From Prorocentrum cordatum (taxonomy: Eukaryota; Sar; Dinophyceae; Prorocentrales; Prorocentraceae), in NCBI GenBank assembly GCA_963575745.1, contig CAUYUJ010021137.1:87501-149500 (forward strand): 62,000 bases of DNA, read 5' to 3'. Shown in pieces: positions 29,761 to 41,588 of the stretch (position 1 is its first letter; every line of letters starts with the position of its first letter). The translations under genes and the position numbers were made by a program. The notes under the pieces were generated by a model. It did not search any database. It saw only the letters and a list, made by a program, of their open reading frames with translations, and had not been told where the DNA came from.

Positions 29761-30464
29761 TCGCTCCCTTGTTTGCTCCAATGCCTGCAAGCGTCGAATT
29801 GCCTGCCTAGACACGCCCGTGTGAAAACGCAACGTGTACCGTGTTCGAAGCGTCCGTGTTAACACGCTGCGTACTGGTTCGGCACGTGTTCGTCCAGGTT
29901 TGGGCGAACGTATCGCGCCATAACCTACGTTTTCAGTACATGTGCTGATCTCCGTGCCGGCACGCTACGTGTTGCACCCTCCGCATTGCGGCAGCTAAGA
30001 CCGTCGGCGCTCTTCTGCGTCCTCGGGGAGGTGGGGGGCCCAGAAGGCTTCAGACCCGGTGGCTTCCGCACCTGATGAGGGCGGCGGTGATATCCACGGC
30101 TGGGCCACGATTGGAGTTCCTGGATTCTTTATCCAATGGTTCCTTATTGAGTGCCCTCGCCGTATATTATCTTCGGCCTCGCTAGATTTCTTCAATTTAG
30201 CAACGGCGTCAAAGAAGCCGCCGTCGATGCTGCGGATTTGGATCAGTCATCCCTGCCTTTTTCACCCTGGTCTGGAACAAAGGCGTACAATCAACCCGCA
30301 TATTAGGATGAGCCATTTTCCAAGGTTTCCCTTGCATCCTTCCCCTTCGGCCAATCCTTTGCCGTCTTCGCTGGCCGTGCAAAGTGTCGACATGGCCTTC
30401 CAAGGCATTTGAATCCTTGTCGTGCGTCCTTATCATACGGGTTGACTGTACAGCTGTCGACACT
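29761..30464. other. No supported gene
   Basis: Nothing recognised on either strand apart from the repeated motif ACGTGT/GTGTTAACACG near 29830-29890. Confidence 0.3.
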
Positions 30465-31245
30465 TTCTGCGCCCCCCTGGGTGGGCCCAGCGGAGTATTG
30501 ATTCACGCAGGCCCAAGCGGGATCCCGCCCTCCCTGTGTGCTGCGGGGGGTAGGCTTAGGGCCTGGCAGCTTCGGCCCTGGGTAACGGCTTAGACTAGGC
30601 CCTAGGGGCCCTGGGCTTAGGGCCAGGGCTAGGGCCTAGGGCCTGGGGCCTGGGGCCTAGGCCCTACGCGTAGGGCCGAGGGCTTTGGGCATGGCCGCCA
30701 CTTCCTGGCGGTTAGTGGCTCAGCTGTCGCCGTGTCCTTGCACCTCTGGGGGGCCCCAGCGGGGTGGTGGCACGCGCAGACCCCAACCGGGCCTCGCCCT
30801 CCCCGTGTGCTGCTGGGCGTGCAGCTGTCGCCGTTTCCCCGGCGCCCCTGGGGGGTGGGTGGGAGGGGGGGCCCAGCGGAGTGCGGATTCACGCAGGACC
30901 ACGCGGTACTTCGCCTTTCCTTGGTGCTGCAAGGCGTGCAGCCGTCGCCACTTTCCTGCGCCTCCCTGGCGGGGGAACGGGGGGGTTCCAACGGGGCGTG
31001 GATCCACGCAGGCCCAGGTGGGACCTCGGTCTCCCTCTGCGCTGCTGGGAGCGTGCAGCTGCCGCCGCTTCCCTGCGCCCCCTTGTGGGGGGTGGGGGGG
31101 GCAGCCCAGCAGGGTGAGGGCACACCGAGGCCCCGACCTCGCCCTCCCTGGGGGCCCTGCGGAGTGGCAGCACACGCAGGCCCAAACGGGGCCTCACTCT
31201 TCCTTTGTGCATCCAGGCGTGCGGCCATCGCCGTCTTCACACGGT
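30465..31245. repeat. ~110-bp minisatellite with GGCCTAGGG tract
   Basis: About six copies of GCAGCTGTCGCCG...CCTGCGCCCCCCTGG...GGCCCAGCGG...TTCACGCAGGCCC, interrupted at 30550-30690 by a run of GGGCCTAGGG/GGGGCCT units. Long ORFs on both strands (333 codons on minus) follow the repeat and are not genes. Confidence 0.75.
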
Positions 31246-32655
31246 CCTGCGGGATCCAGCAGGGTTGCACTGTTGCACTAAGGAGTCCCAGGCCCACTCT
31301 AGGAGCAGGAAAGGATAAAAAACATGGAGTGGGAAAACCAAGGAAGCACCATGGAGAAGAAGGAAGGCCGAGAGGAGGGAGGAAGAGAGGGAAGGAAGAG
31401 CATGGTGCCTCCGAAGTCCCCTGGAGGGCTTGCCCGCGGCTCCCTCGCCATGGGCCTGCCCGAGCGCGGGCCGGCACCTCCCCCGGCCACGGGCCGAGGA
31501 CCGCCTCCCTGGGCGCCTCGCGGTCGGTCCGAGCCTGCCTGGGCCGCCTCCCTGGGCGGAAATCCCCTGGCCCCGAGTCCGACATTGTCGCTCCCTCCCC
31601 CCCGCACTTATCTGCACTCCCCCTCCCCACGAGAAATCAGCAGGCAGTGGAAGGCATGCCCGGTCTTGCATTCTATCGTGATGATGCTCAGGAGGCCGCT
31701 GCAGGGGGGGGGGGGAGGGGGAGGTGGTGGGGAAGAGAAATAGAGAAACCAATTGAAGCAGAGGTGATGGCAGGACAGGGCTGGTTGCCCTCGCACCTCT
31801 GCTCGAAAATGCCCCCTCCTTTCATGCCTCCTCAGTCCTTCTCCTTTCTCCCTCCTCCGCTTCTCCGCCCTCAAGTCTCCGCCCTTGATCCTCTCCACTC
31901 TGCACAGTTTCCAATGGGGATGTCGCATTCGTTTGAAAGGGCTTGGCATGTCCTGGGGTGACTTACACGTCGCGACGCTAACGAGGCTTGCCTTTGGAGA
32001 AGCGTGCTCCACCCCGCGTCGTGTCGCATATGCAATATCGAACCACCCGTTTGAACTCGGGTCGAGAATTCGCAAGCGTGCCAGGGATACACTATGAGTT
32101 TTCACAGCTTGGCCAACGCTGGGCCGGTCCTTCGTTTCCAATCGGGGTGCCCCCTTACTGCTGGCCTTAGCCAATCCTTTGTTTCCAGTCGGGGTGCCCC
32201 TCCCCCCCCCTGCGAAATCGATGCGGGGCTCAATGAGGCAGATGTGGGCAGACGGGCCAATCTCGGGCAAAGCTTCCCTTCGGTGCCAATAGTGGCTGCG
32301 TAGTTTTCCCGCACCCTATCAAGACCCCCACTCCATCCATCAAGGTAGCGTTTTCGGCATATTGACTGAGATCTTCAGTTGACTTCAATGTCTGATGGGG
32401 AGGCGTGACGTGTCAATGTGGCGGCAGCGATCTAGCGATGAGGCGCGTACGGCGTCAGGGTGACGTATCGGTAAGAAAGTCGAGAGGTATGCGTAGGGTG
32501 TCCGCAGCATTACGTGGGACGCCGAGAACCTTCGGCGCACCTTGCCTCTGGTGGAAGCCGGCAGAAGGCTGGCAGAAGCTGGAGCAAGCAGATGGCGGCT
32601 GGTCCGCCCGTTGACGCCAGCGGAAGGTCGGCGGAAGGCGGCGGAACAGCCGTGG
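31246..32655. other. No supported gene
   Basis: GC-rich and low-complexity stretches, plus a short duplication of TTCCAATCGGGGTGCCCC (32129-32150 and 32180-32205). No exon supported. Confidence 0.3.
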
Positions 32656-33190
32656 ATCAGCACACTGACACGGAGGGACGATGAGGAAGAGGAGGACGAG
32701 GGAAGAGCTGCAGGAGAAAGAGGAGGTGGGATGAGCGAGGGGAGGAAAAGGCGGAGGAGGAGGAAGAGGCTCGACGGCTAAGTGAAACCAGAAGGAGGAG
32801 GTGGACGAGGAGGAGGAGGAGGATGAGGAGGAGGATGAGGAGGAGGGGGAGGAGGAGGAGGGGAGGAGGAGGAGGACGAGGAGGATGAGGAGGAGGAGGA
32901 GGAGGAGGAGGAGGAGGAGGAGGAGTGAGGCGGAGGAGGAGGAGGCTCGAGCGTGGAGGAGGGGCGAGGAGGGGAAGAAAATGGTCATGGTCGCCCGGCT
33001 TGGCAGGAGCACGATGCACCTCCGGCGCGTGTGGAGCCACGCCCTGGCCGCTGGCTCGCCTGTAACCGCGAGCGAAGAGCCTCCCCAGCTCCCTCTCCCC
33101 TCCCACCCCCTTTCCTCCCCCTCCTCCTCCTCCTCCTCCTCCTCCAGCTCTCCTCCTCCTCCTCCTCCTCCTCCCTCCTCCTCCACAATT
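32656..33190. repeat. (GAG)n array facing a (TCC)n array
   Basis: GAGGAG array 32675-32945 and, 170 bases on, TCCTCC array 33112-33185 on the same strand, able to pair as a hairpin. Confidence 0.9.
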
Positions 33191-33289
33191 ACTCAATATG
33201 AATATACTCTCCCTCTCCCCTGATGGCGTCCGGGTGATAGCCGCGCACCCTCCGCGTACTGTTTTTTACACACAGGATGCCCGGAAAAT

Positions 33290-33490
33290 CCCGGGAAACG
33301 ACTCTCGCTGAGGCGCCGGCGTCATTTTTTCCCAAAATGCTGCTCTCGTTGAGGCGCCGGCCTCATTTCTGCTCCCGAATCGTTCCGAATCGTGCTCCCG
33401 CTGCAGCGTGGGCCTCATTTTCGGATCGGTGTTTGGCCTCCGTCGTTCAGGATGGCGTTCTCGCCCCAGCGCGGGCCTCTTTCTCGCGCG
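33290..33490. repeat. ~48-bp minisatellite
   Basis: Four to five units with TCTCGCTGAGGCGCCGGC...TCATTTT; distantly similar to the 87-bp units at 26.9 and 55.3 kb. Confidence 0.6.
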
Positions 33491-33514
33491 CCCATCCGCC
33501 CGCCACCACCGCGC

Positions 33515-33870
33515 CGCACCGCCACCACCACCACCACCACCACCACCACCACCACCACCACCACCACCACCACCCACCACCAGCACCAGCACCAGTACCA
33601 ACACCACCACCACCAGCACCACCACCACCACCAGCACCACCACCACCACCATCACCACCACCACCACCACCACCACCACCACCACCAGCACCAGCACCAG
33701 TACCAACACCACCACCACCAGCAGCACCACCACCACCACCACCACCACCACACCACCACCCACACCACCACCACCACCACCACACACCACCACCACCACC
33801 ACCACCACCACCACCACCACCACGACAACCACGCACACACGCACGCACGCACGCACGTGCACCACCACCC
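33515..33870. repeat. (CAC)n microsatellite
   Basis: About 310 bases of CAC with CAGCAC and ACCAACAC interruptions, followed by an ACGC run. Confidence 0.95.
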
Positions 33871-34004
33871 ACTACGCACGCGCGCGCGGAGCCACAGGTC
33901 CGCTACGACACGCGTCCGCGGATAGAGAAAATCAGCGCCATGGTAAGGGATGGGAGGGAGGGGTAGGACGTCAGATATGACGCGAGCGCACCTAGCTTGT
34001 CCTT

Positions 34005-34095
34005 ATCCCCCTCCTCATCCTCCCCCTCCACCTCCCCCTTTCCTCCTCCTCCTCCTCCTCCTCCTCCTCCTCCTCCTCCTCCTCCTCCTCTCCCC
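34005..34095. repeat. (TCC)n microsatellite
   Basis: Near-perfect TCC/CTC run from 34036 after a looser CCTCC lead-in. Confidence 0.95.
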
Positions 34096-34254
34096 TCAGC
34101 TCCCGTCCTCGAGCACGGACACGATAGTCACAGGCCGAGGGGGCTGATGCTGCTGTCCACGGCAGCCCAGACCCGCTCAGGGCCCGGCAGGTTTTGTGAT
34201 CGTGTTAGCCAGCGTGGACCCCAAACGATAAGTGTTTGCACTGTGGACGTGCGA

Positions 34255-35150
34255 GCCACGTGGTGCAAACCGCGCAGTGCCAGCCATGTGCTGCGAGCTA
34301 CGTGGTGCGAGCCCTGTGGTGCAACCTGCGCTGTGCAAGCAGCGTGGTGCAAAGCTGCGTGGTGCACGCTGCCGCGACGCGCCCACGAGACGCCCACGGG
34401 CGGGCACCCGGCGACACCTCGGCATGCCCCCCCCCCCCAGAGCGGTGGCGCCCGCGAGGCGCCCACAGAGGGGCACCCGCCGAAGCCCCGGCGGGCGCCC
34501 CCCAGAGCGGGGGCAGCCCGCGAGGCTCCCGCGGGCGGGCGCCAGGCGAAGCCTCGGCGTGCCCTCCGAGCGCGGAGCGCCCGCGCGGCGCCCACGCGGC
34601 GCCCACCACCGAGCACCAGCCGAGGCCCCGCGGTGCCCACACGGTTCCTTGCTGAAGAGAACGTCGGGCCGGACGAAAGGGGGGGAGTGGGAAAGAGGGG
34701 GGTACGAAATCTGCTGCACGCAGCCGGTTTCGGCCCCAGCGAGGGGCCCACTCCTCGATACACAGCCGCCTCTGGCGCCGGGAGGCGCCAGGAAGATCAG
34801 CTACGCGAGTTGATTCTCAACCCTCCCCTTTGCTATCCCCCCCTTCCGCCCGACCCGAGAAAGGAAGACCCCTGAGCGCAAGCACCGTGTGGGCACGGTT
34901 CCTTGATCGGGGGCGGAAAAGAGGGGGGTGATGACTGGGGGGGGTGGATATCGTGGCGTGGGCCATGATATTTCCCCAGATTTCACGGCGCCTCTTCTTA
35001 TTTCATCACGTCCCTGCCCCCCCCGCTGGGCCGCGCACGTGCCGCCGGTCATGATTTGCACCCCCCCCCTCTGGGACACCCCCCTCTTTGCCGCCCCCGA
35101 CTTGAGCAAGAGAAAGGAAGACCCCTGAGCGCAAGCAACGTTGCGGGAGA
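34255..35150. repeat. GTGGTGCAA repeats and local duplications
   Basis: 34255-34370 holds GTGGTGCAA tandem units. 34380-34620 repeats GCGCCCACGAGGCGCCCAC-like segments. GAAAGGAAGACCCCTGAGCG occurs at 34860 and 35113, and GAGGGGGGTACG/GAGGGGGGTGAT near 34697 and 34920. No coding signal. Confidence 0.55.
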
Positions 35151-35773
35151 GAGCGCCAGCCTTTTGCCCCTCCGGCGCCACGCTTTCCCGCCTCGGGCCC
35201 CGGCGCAGGGGGCGTGCGCATCGGCCGCCGCTGTTCCTGGCAGGGCGCAGGTGGCACATGCCAAGTCCGGCGTGCGCTCTCGAGCCTCCCCCGGCCGAGC
35301 GCCGGGTGATGCTCGGCCCGCAGTGGTGGTCACGAGGAGCGGATCTCTTCGCAGCCGCCGCCGCGTGCGCGTCGCAACGCAGCGGTCACAGCGCGAATCA
35401 CGCTGTGAGCCCTTCTCCCCCTTCCCCCCGTCTCCCCCTCCTCCTGACGAGGACGCTGTCGGCTTGATCATCCGTGCTGGATGCTGCCACGCCCCCCCCT
35501 CCCTGGGGCCGTTGCTCCGTGTGTGTGCGTGTGTGTGTGTTGAAATCGTATGCCCGGATAACTTAGGGCGGCGGCGGCTGCGAGACGTTCGACGGTCTCT
35601 GAAGGCTCGGGCGCTTCTTGTCGCGCGCACGCGATCGCTGTCCCATAGCCTCTCCGCCCTGTCGCTGCGCGCAGGGCCGCGACGCCTAAAGCGTATGCTC
35701 AAACGAGAGCCTGTAGAAGAGCACGCAGGACAATCCTGGGGGCGGGACAGCAAGGCCCACCCCTCCCTCTTTC

Positions 35774-35816
35774 GTCCTCCTCCTCCTCCTCCTCCTCCTC
35801 CTCCTCCTCCTCCTTG
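35774..35816. repeat. (TCC)n microsatellite
   Basis: Near-perfect CCT run of about 40 bases. Confidence 0.9.
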
Positions 35817-35997
35817 GCCCCCTCCTCTCACCTTCGTCCCTTCTCCCTGTCCCGTGGGGGGCGGCGCTGGGGCGTGCGGCGGTCGAGCGAGCGAGAGAAA
35901 GCGTGACGCCGCGGCCTCCCCGCACACGCGCCCGCCTGCGTGCCGGAGACCTCCCGGGGGCGGACGCCGCAGGGGTGATGGGGGCTTAAGATCGGGT

Positions 35998-36191
35998 GTA
36001 GCCAGACCCCCTCGAGTTATGAAAAAATCACGACGCGAGGTTTTTCATGATTTTCGGCCTCTGGGGGCCCTTACCGGCCCTCGGGACCGTCAAAAAACGG
36101 CTCAGGACGAAAAACCGGTCCCGGGGAATGGGTCCGGACCTCTGGGGGTCGACGTCATGAAAAATTCATGACGTCGGGGGTCTGGGTAGCC
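35998..36191. mobile_element. Foldback MITE-like element
   Basis: Left end GTAGCCAGACCCCC and right end GGGGGTCTGGGTAGCC are inverted. Next to the right end is a perfect palindrome with 11-bp arms (GACGTCATGAA, 36151-36175). A looser palindrome of TTATGAAAAAATCACG/TTTTTCATGA lies next to the left end. No ORF; no clear target duplication. Confidence 0.55.
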
Positions 36192-36365
36192 AGGACCCCG
36201 GGTAAGGGGACCCGGTTAGTGGTAGGGCCGTGGGGCCCCTCAATTGGCCAGATTCACTAAACCAGGTTTGCCGTAACTGGTGTTTTTCGGGTGACGGCAG
36301 TTCCGGTCAGTGGAAATGGGACGGGGGGGCGCCCCCGGTACAGATCACCAAGCCCAGTTTTGCCA

Positions 36366-36480
36366 ACGCCCGAGTGATGAGGGCTTAAGAGACGGGGCTT
36401 CATGCAAACGGGGGTCAGCCAGGGCACCGAATCCTGCAGGATCCTGCGAAAGATCCCCTCCGGCTGACCTGGGTTCGCGA
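36366..36480. repeat. GGATCCTGC repeat, copy 1
   Basis: AAGAGACGGGGCTTCATGCA, AACGGGGGTCAGCCAG and repeated ATCCTGCAGGATCCTGC. Recurs at 48469-48660. Confidence 0.55.
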
Positions 36481-37286
36481 AGCCCTGCGTTGCGTTTTTG
36501 TTTTTTTGTTCTTCCTGCATTTCAGGTTTTTGGTTTCCTGCTGACCTGGGTCTGATTGGCCCGGGTTTGCAGATCGCCGAGGGGAGAGGTCGGTACCCCA
36601 GGCCCCCCGAGCGGTCGACAGCCGAATTCGTGTCGCGCGTTTTTTTCTGGCTGACGTGTGAGGCGTTCCAAGAAGGGCCTTCCCTCGGGGATCGAATGGC
36701 TTGTCATCTCTTCCGCGGCGGAAGGCGGCGGAAGGTCGGCGGAAGGTCGGCGGAAGTATAACGAGGCCGCCTCTGCCGGCGGGCGGGCGGGCGGAAGCCA
36801 GCGCCATGTGGGTCGGTTGTCAGGTTTCGGCGCTCTTTTCTCATCGTTTCTCCTTTGTCGTCTTTCGCATGCGGCGCGCTCGCTCATTTTTCAGGCCACG
36901 GTTCAGTGATTCGCACAGCAGTCGAGGCCGAGTCGGGTGAAGCTCTGTGGTCGCGCTCTTTCTCCATCCAATAGATGAGCAAATGGATGGGGTCGAATGA
37001 TCGCTCCGCATCGCCGATACACCGGCGATGCGGCTCGATGTGGAGCCAGACTTTCCCCACGCCGACGGCGCATATTTATCGCCCACGTCGCCCCTGTACC
37101 GCCGATACATCGTCGATGCATCGCCGTCGCATCGACGACGCATTGGCGAAGCATCCGCGAGGCGGCGCGATTCTCCGACCCCACCTACTCGGACCCCATC
37201 CGGGAGGCCTCGAAGTTCCTGCCCTCGCAGGGGCTCTCGCACCCCGTCGAGTGCCGAAGAATCGCTGGCACCGGTCAAGGCGCGTG
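36481..37286. other. No supported gene
   Basis: Contains GGCGGAAGG tandem units at 36716-36757 and a cluster of CGATGC/GATACA short repeats at 37010-37150. No exon supported. Confidence 0.3.
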
Positions 37287-37466
37287 GACTAGCGTTAAGT
37301 CGGGCCTGTCCCTTTACAGGAGGAAAATTTTAAAATTGTCAAAAAATTATATGGAGACTACTTTTTTAGTATTTTTGTAAATATTTGGGTTTTTTTTTTG
37401 TCGAGTATTTTTTATTTTTCGCCCAAAATCCCCCTGTAGGGGGACAGGCCCGACTTAAGACTAGCG
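37287..37466. mobile_element. MITE with 8-bp target duplication (hAT-like)
   Basis: Element 37295-37458 (164 bp). Left end TTAAGTCGGGCCTGTCCC..., right end ...GGGACAGGCCCGACTTAA: near-perfect inverted repeats of about 24 bp. Identical 8-bp GACTAGCG on both sides (37287-37294, 37459-37466). An 8-bp duplication is typical of hAT elements. The interior is T-rich. Confidence 0.8.
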
Positions 37467-38073
37467 ATGGGCCCCGTTTCCAGACCAGATCGGCGCCCTC
37501 CGTCGCCGAATGGGGGCGGCACCGGTGCTTCGTTTCGGGGGGCGCCTGCTCCGACTTGTGGCTCCGGCGCCCGCGAGCCACGTCCACGGATCCTTAGTTC
37601 GTGTCGGCGTGCTTTGTATCGCTCAGGCGTGTGCCTTTTTCCTTCGGCGAGGACCATCGAGGAGCATCCTTGATCGTTTGGCGAAAAAGCCACGCGCGAA
37701 ACCGAAACAATACACAGGGAACGGACGTCCGGGCGATGGCCAGCGTGTGCCCGAGAGGGGCGCTGGGCGAAGCAGGGGCCCGGAGCGCTCGCTCGGCGGA
37801 GGCCGCTGCGAGGCCCCGGGGCCGACGCGGCGCAGGATCGGTTCTCGGCGGAGGCTGCAGGCAGCCCTGGGAGGGAGGTCGGCGCAGGCGAGGCGGGCCT
37901 TTCCAAGAGAGGGGGGCACCGCCGTCGCCAGGGCTCCCCGAAGCGGCCACCCGAATGTACGCCGTGCCCCCCTGATGCGGCAGCGCTCTTGGGTCCGACC
38001 TTTTGCGGCGTGGGCGTCGCGCGGTGCGGCGTAGTGCTGTCCAGGGACGGTGCCGCGGCCGAGCTTTTTTTCA

Positions 38074-38230
38074 GGAGGGAAAAAACACAGACACCATTAA
38101 TCGTCGATTCTCCAGAAAAAATGAGAAAATATAGGAAGCGGGGGGGGAAGACGAAAACCAAAAACAAATGTGGGAAAATATGGGAAACTTTTTATTTGTG
38201 TGTATTTATTTGTGTGTCCCAGGGCCCCTT
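38074..38230. mobile_element. Dispersed ~150-bp repeat, copy 2
   Basis: GGAGGGAAAAAACACAGACA, TTAATCGTCGATTCTCCAG, G-run, ..., TTTGTGTGTCCCAGGGCCCC. Homologous to 16911-17061 and 41951-42093. Confidence 0.65.
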
Positions 38231-38279
38231 CATTTTTGGACTGCTTGGATCCGCCATCCCAGCCCACACTTCGCCCCCT

Positions 38280-38640
38280 GGGGCTCTCGCGCCAGGCTCT
38301 GGGGGGGAGGACGGTGGATGGCGGAGGGAGGAGGCAGGAGGAGGACGGGGAGGGGGAGGAGGAGGAGGAGGAGGAGGAGGAGGAGGAGGAGGAGGAGGAG
38401 GAGGAGGAGGAGGTGGAGGAGGAGTGAGGACGGGGCTCTCGCGCCAGGCTCTGGGGTCTTCTGGCGCTCCCGCGGGAGCCCGAGCTCGTCTTCTCGGAAG
38501 CCAGGTCTCCCTCCCTCTCCCTCCCCTTGGCCCCCTCCAACCCCCCTCCAGTGCCTCCCCTTCCTCCTCCTGCTCGTCCTCCTCCTCCTGCTCCTGCTCT
38601 TCCTCCGCCCCGCGCTCCTCCCTCTCCCCTCCCTCTCTTT
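38280..38640. repeat. (GAG)n array facing TCC-rich array
   Basis: GAG run 38350-38425 with GGGCTCTCGCGCCAGGCTCT on both sides (38281 and 38433). TCC/CTCCTG-rich sequence follows at 38545-38640. Confidence 0.85.
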
Positions 38641-38647
38641 TTTTGTT

Positions 38648-38678
<31 letters not shown>

Positions 38679-39045
38679 CTTGCAAGTTCCGTGCGGCAAT
38701 CTCACGCGAGGCATCAGTTCTCTCGGGAACTGGGCACGTCCCCCCCCCTCTCTCTCTCTTCCTTTCCCGTCCTCCCCTCCCCCCGTTCCCGGTGGTCTTC
38801 GGGCCATCCGGGCCTCCGGCGCCAATTCGGGGCACCCCTGGAACGTTCTCGGGGATGCGCAGATTCTGGAGGGCATCCCGAGGCCTGGGGGACTGTCGAG
38901 AACCGACGAAAACGTTTCCAGAAGCCTTGAAGCTCGAGCCTCCCCCCCCGCAGAGCACCGCGCGCGCTTCGCCTCGATTGCGCGCGCCTCTCGGGAGAAG
39001 CGGAGCCCCTTGCACAAGATTTGTGCAGTCCGTCTGGAAGCGAGC

Positions 39046-39226
39046 GTCCTGCCCCTGAGATTAAGTCGGGCCTGTCCCTCTACATGAAGAGTATGCAAGA
39101 ATAGTAAAAAACATCGGGGACGATTTCTTGAGCATTTTTTTGTCATTTTGGGGTACTTGTTTGGGGTATTTTCAGTTTTTCGCCCAAAATCCCCGTGAAG
39201 GGGGACGTGCCCGTCCTGCCCCTGAG
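39046..39226. mobile_element. MITE of the 37295 family, decayed copy
   Basis: TTAAGTCGGGCCTGTCCCTC at 39061 and the shared TTTTTCGCCCAAAATCCCC (39176-39194) identify it. The right inverted repeat is incomplete (GGGGGACGTGCCC). A 14-bp direct repeat GTCCTGCCCCTGAG flanks it (39046-39059, 39213-39226). Confidence 0.65.
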
Positions 39227-39360
39227 CATCGAGCGCACGCTGCACTGCTTCCCCGATGCCCCTCGATGCTGCTCCCTGCCCCCGGCCCTCTGGGCCTGCG
39301 CGCCTGGCGCGCCCCTCGCCCGCCTCTGGACCGCCTCCGGGCGCCGACGCTCTTCCGCCT

Positions 39361-39455
39361 CCGCAGGAGGAGGAGGAGGAGGAGGAGGAGGAGGAGGAGG
39401 AGGAGGCGGAGGAGGAGGAGGAGGAGGAGGAGGAGGAGGAGGAGGAGGAGGAGGG
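39361..39455. repeat. (GAG)n microsatellite
   Basis: Near-perfect GGAGGA run with one GCG interruption. Confidence 0.95.
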
Positions 39456-40235
39456 CTTCCGCTTCCAAGCGCAGGGCCCCGGCGGCTCGCCCGGGGAGGC
39501 CGCGGGCCATGGCCGGCGGCCGCGTGCTCGTCGCGGGCTCCGCGGCGCCGGCCGCGGGCTGGCCGCGGGCGGGTGCGGTCGGAGCGGCGTCCGGCGCTCG
39601 GGGGCCGCCCCGAGCTCCGAGGGGGGTGGCTCTGTCGCGGGGTGGATCGCGGGTGGGTCGCGGGGGGGGTCGCGGGCGAGGGCGACAACAGCAGACACCA
39701 GCAACAACAAGTAGCAATCATCTGGGCCACGGGATCCGATGTCAGCCACGCACCCAGGGGCAAGGAGCGACCATTCGGCCCCCCTCGCTCTGGCAGTTCG
39801 CCCCTCGCGTCCTGTTGCGATGGGGGCCTTCGTTGAGGAATGCGCCCATGAGGTTTCAGACCATGGAGGATTCCTTACCTGCTGAGGGCGATTGTTTGTA
39901 TCCATGGCCAAGCCATCCATAGACTCCTTAAACCGATCCTGAATCAGAAGTCTTAAAAAACAAGCGTGAACTTTCGTGGTCTCCAGATTTCGTTCACCAG
40001 AACCAAGAATCTGGGCTGCACCCTGGGCGTTTTCTTGGAGCTCGTTTTCTTCGCAGACTGTTTTTACTTTCTTGTATATCTGGACTCGGAGTCACGCTAA
40101 AAGCGAAATCGACTCTCTTAGCCTAGGAATCCATAATTCTACGCAGGGGTGGATCCACTCCCTTCATCCTACGCCCTCACTTTATCAGGCCCCGGGGCCA
40201 TCAACCACGGATCCAGGACGGAAAAACACCCCCAG
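39456..40235. other. No supported gene
   Basis: GC-rich to 39700, then mixed sequence to 40235, without defendable exons. Confidence 0.3.
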
Positions 40236-40239
40236 GGAG

Positions 40240-40309
40240 CGAAGGCGCGGTCGTCATCGTCGTCATCGTCGTCGTCGTCCCGAGGGGCCCCCCCCCATCG
40301 TCGTCGTTG

Positions 40310-40351
<42 letters not shown>

Positions 40352-40364
40352 TCGTCGTCGTCAT

Positions 40365-40395
<31 letters not shown>

Positions 40396-40425
40396 ATCGT
40401 CGTCGTCGTCGTCGTCCCGAGGGGG
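40240..40425. repeat. (GTC)n/(ATC)n microsatellite
   Basis: Two GTC runs separated by CCCGAGGGGCCCCCCC; the same CCCGAGGGG word also closes the array. Confidence 0.95.
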
Positions 40426-40763
40426 CCTTCCCACGCGCGCGGCTCGGCTCCGGCCGCTGGCGCAGCGGGCCCTCTGGGGCGTGGGAGGCCAGCCGGGCCG
40501 GTGCCCAGTCCTGCTGGCGAGGCGCGCCGGGCGTGCGGGGCTGCGGGGCGGCCAGGGGTCTTGAGCAGGGACCGACCGTCCCGGCATGCCCACAGTCCTG
40601 CCACGAAGTGTTCTTAGAATCCGAAGGCCACGATTTGCCCTCCATTTCCAGTGTGGGGGGGTCGGGGACCATCGAAAAAACACATGGAGCCCGTCCCCCG
40701 AAATTCGGTTCAACTTCGGGTCTTCGGGTTGGGTTGGGGTGGTCTGGTAGGTAGTCACTATAG

Positions 40764-40927
40764 TGCTACCACGAAATGCCCTTAGAACCTCAAAAAAGTG
40801 TTAATAACAAAAACAATGTGCTTATACCATAGGCCCGATGTGTCACAACAAGACAGACTCCGCCGGAAATGTTCGAAGACAATTTCCCGGAAACCACAAA
40901 AGGTTCTTAGAACATTCTTTGGTAGGG
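40764..40927. mobile_element. MITE-like element with CTATAG flanks
   Basis: Left end CTACCACGAAATGCCCTTAG and right end (reverse complement) CTACCAAAGAATGTTCTAAG match at 19 of 27 positions. CTATAG lies on both sides (40758-40763, 40928-40933). 164 bp, no ORF. A partial relative of the left end lies at 40597-40622. Confidence 0.55.
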
Positions 40928-41588
40928 CTATAGGCAAGCCAGGACGCTTCGCCACTGCTTGATCATGGGCTTCGCCCCCCCCCCCCCCCCCTCACCAGCC
41001 CCTCGCCCTTGGAGGACAAGTCTGCCTGCTTGTAGATTCCAGGTGGCCAACATCTTGGGCCTAGATGTCGCCGTTCGCACGTTCTAGCCACAGGCGTCTA
41101 TGGACACGCTTGCTGCCGCAGCGTTCATCTAGAAAGATTCGGGTGGATGCGTCTACGGTCGAGCATCTGATTAAGAAACCTCCTCCCGGAAAGCTTGACG
41201 ATCGTTTCTTAATCAGCTGTGTGGAAAGTTGGCCCAGTTTCTTGAGTATGTTTGTCCTTCCAGCGTGAACAAAAGATGGCTCAGGTTTGATCAAAGAAAC
41301 TTCAGGAGCACTGGCCCAGGCTTCTTAAACTATGATGTTCTGGATCGAATTCTCGGCTGTATAGACAACGCGGCAGCTGCGTTCGGCGTAGCACAAGGCC
41401 GGAGCATGTCCCACATGGTACTCCAGCCTCGCCCCATCTCCGAGGCGGGGAAACCTCTCAGCCTCGCACCATCCCCCCCTCTGCCTCGGCCTGCCCTGCC
41501 CAGTCGTGCGCTGTTCACACACACGACCCTTACTGTTTCCGTTTGCTGTGTGTGTGTATTTGTATTCCCTGCATGGGGGCGGCATGCG

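Noticed and set aside
30550-30690. Telomere-like GGGCCTA repeats
   Set aside because: Not TTTAGGG; irregular GC-rich units within a minisatellite.
30629-31630. 333-codon minus ORF and 409-codon plus ORF
   Set aside because: Both follow the ~110-bp minisatellite on opposite strands.
38097-39920. 607-codon minus-strand ORF
   Set aside because: Runs through GAG/TCC arrays and two MITE-like repeats; no domain, residues are Ser/Arg/Gly low complexity.
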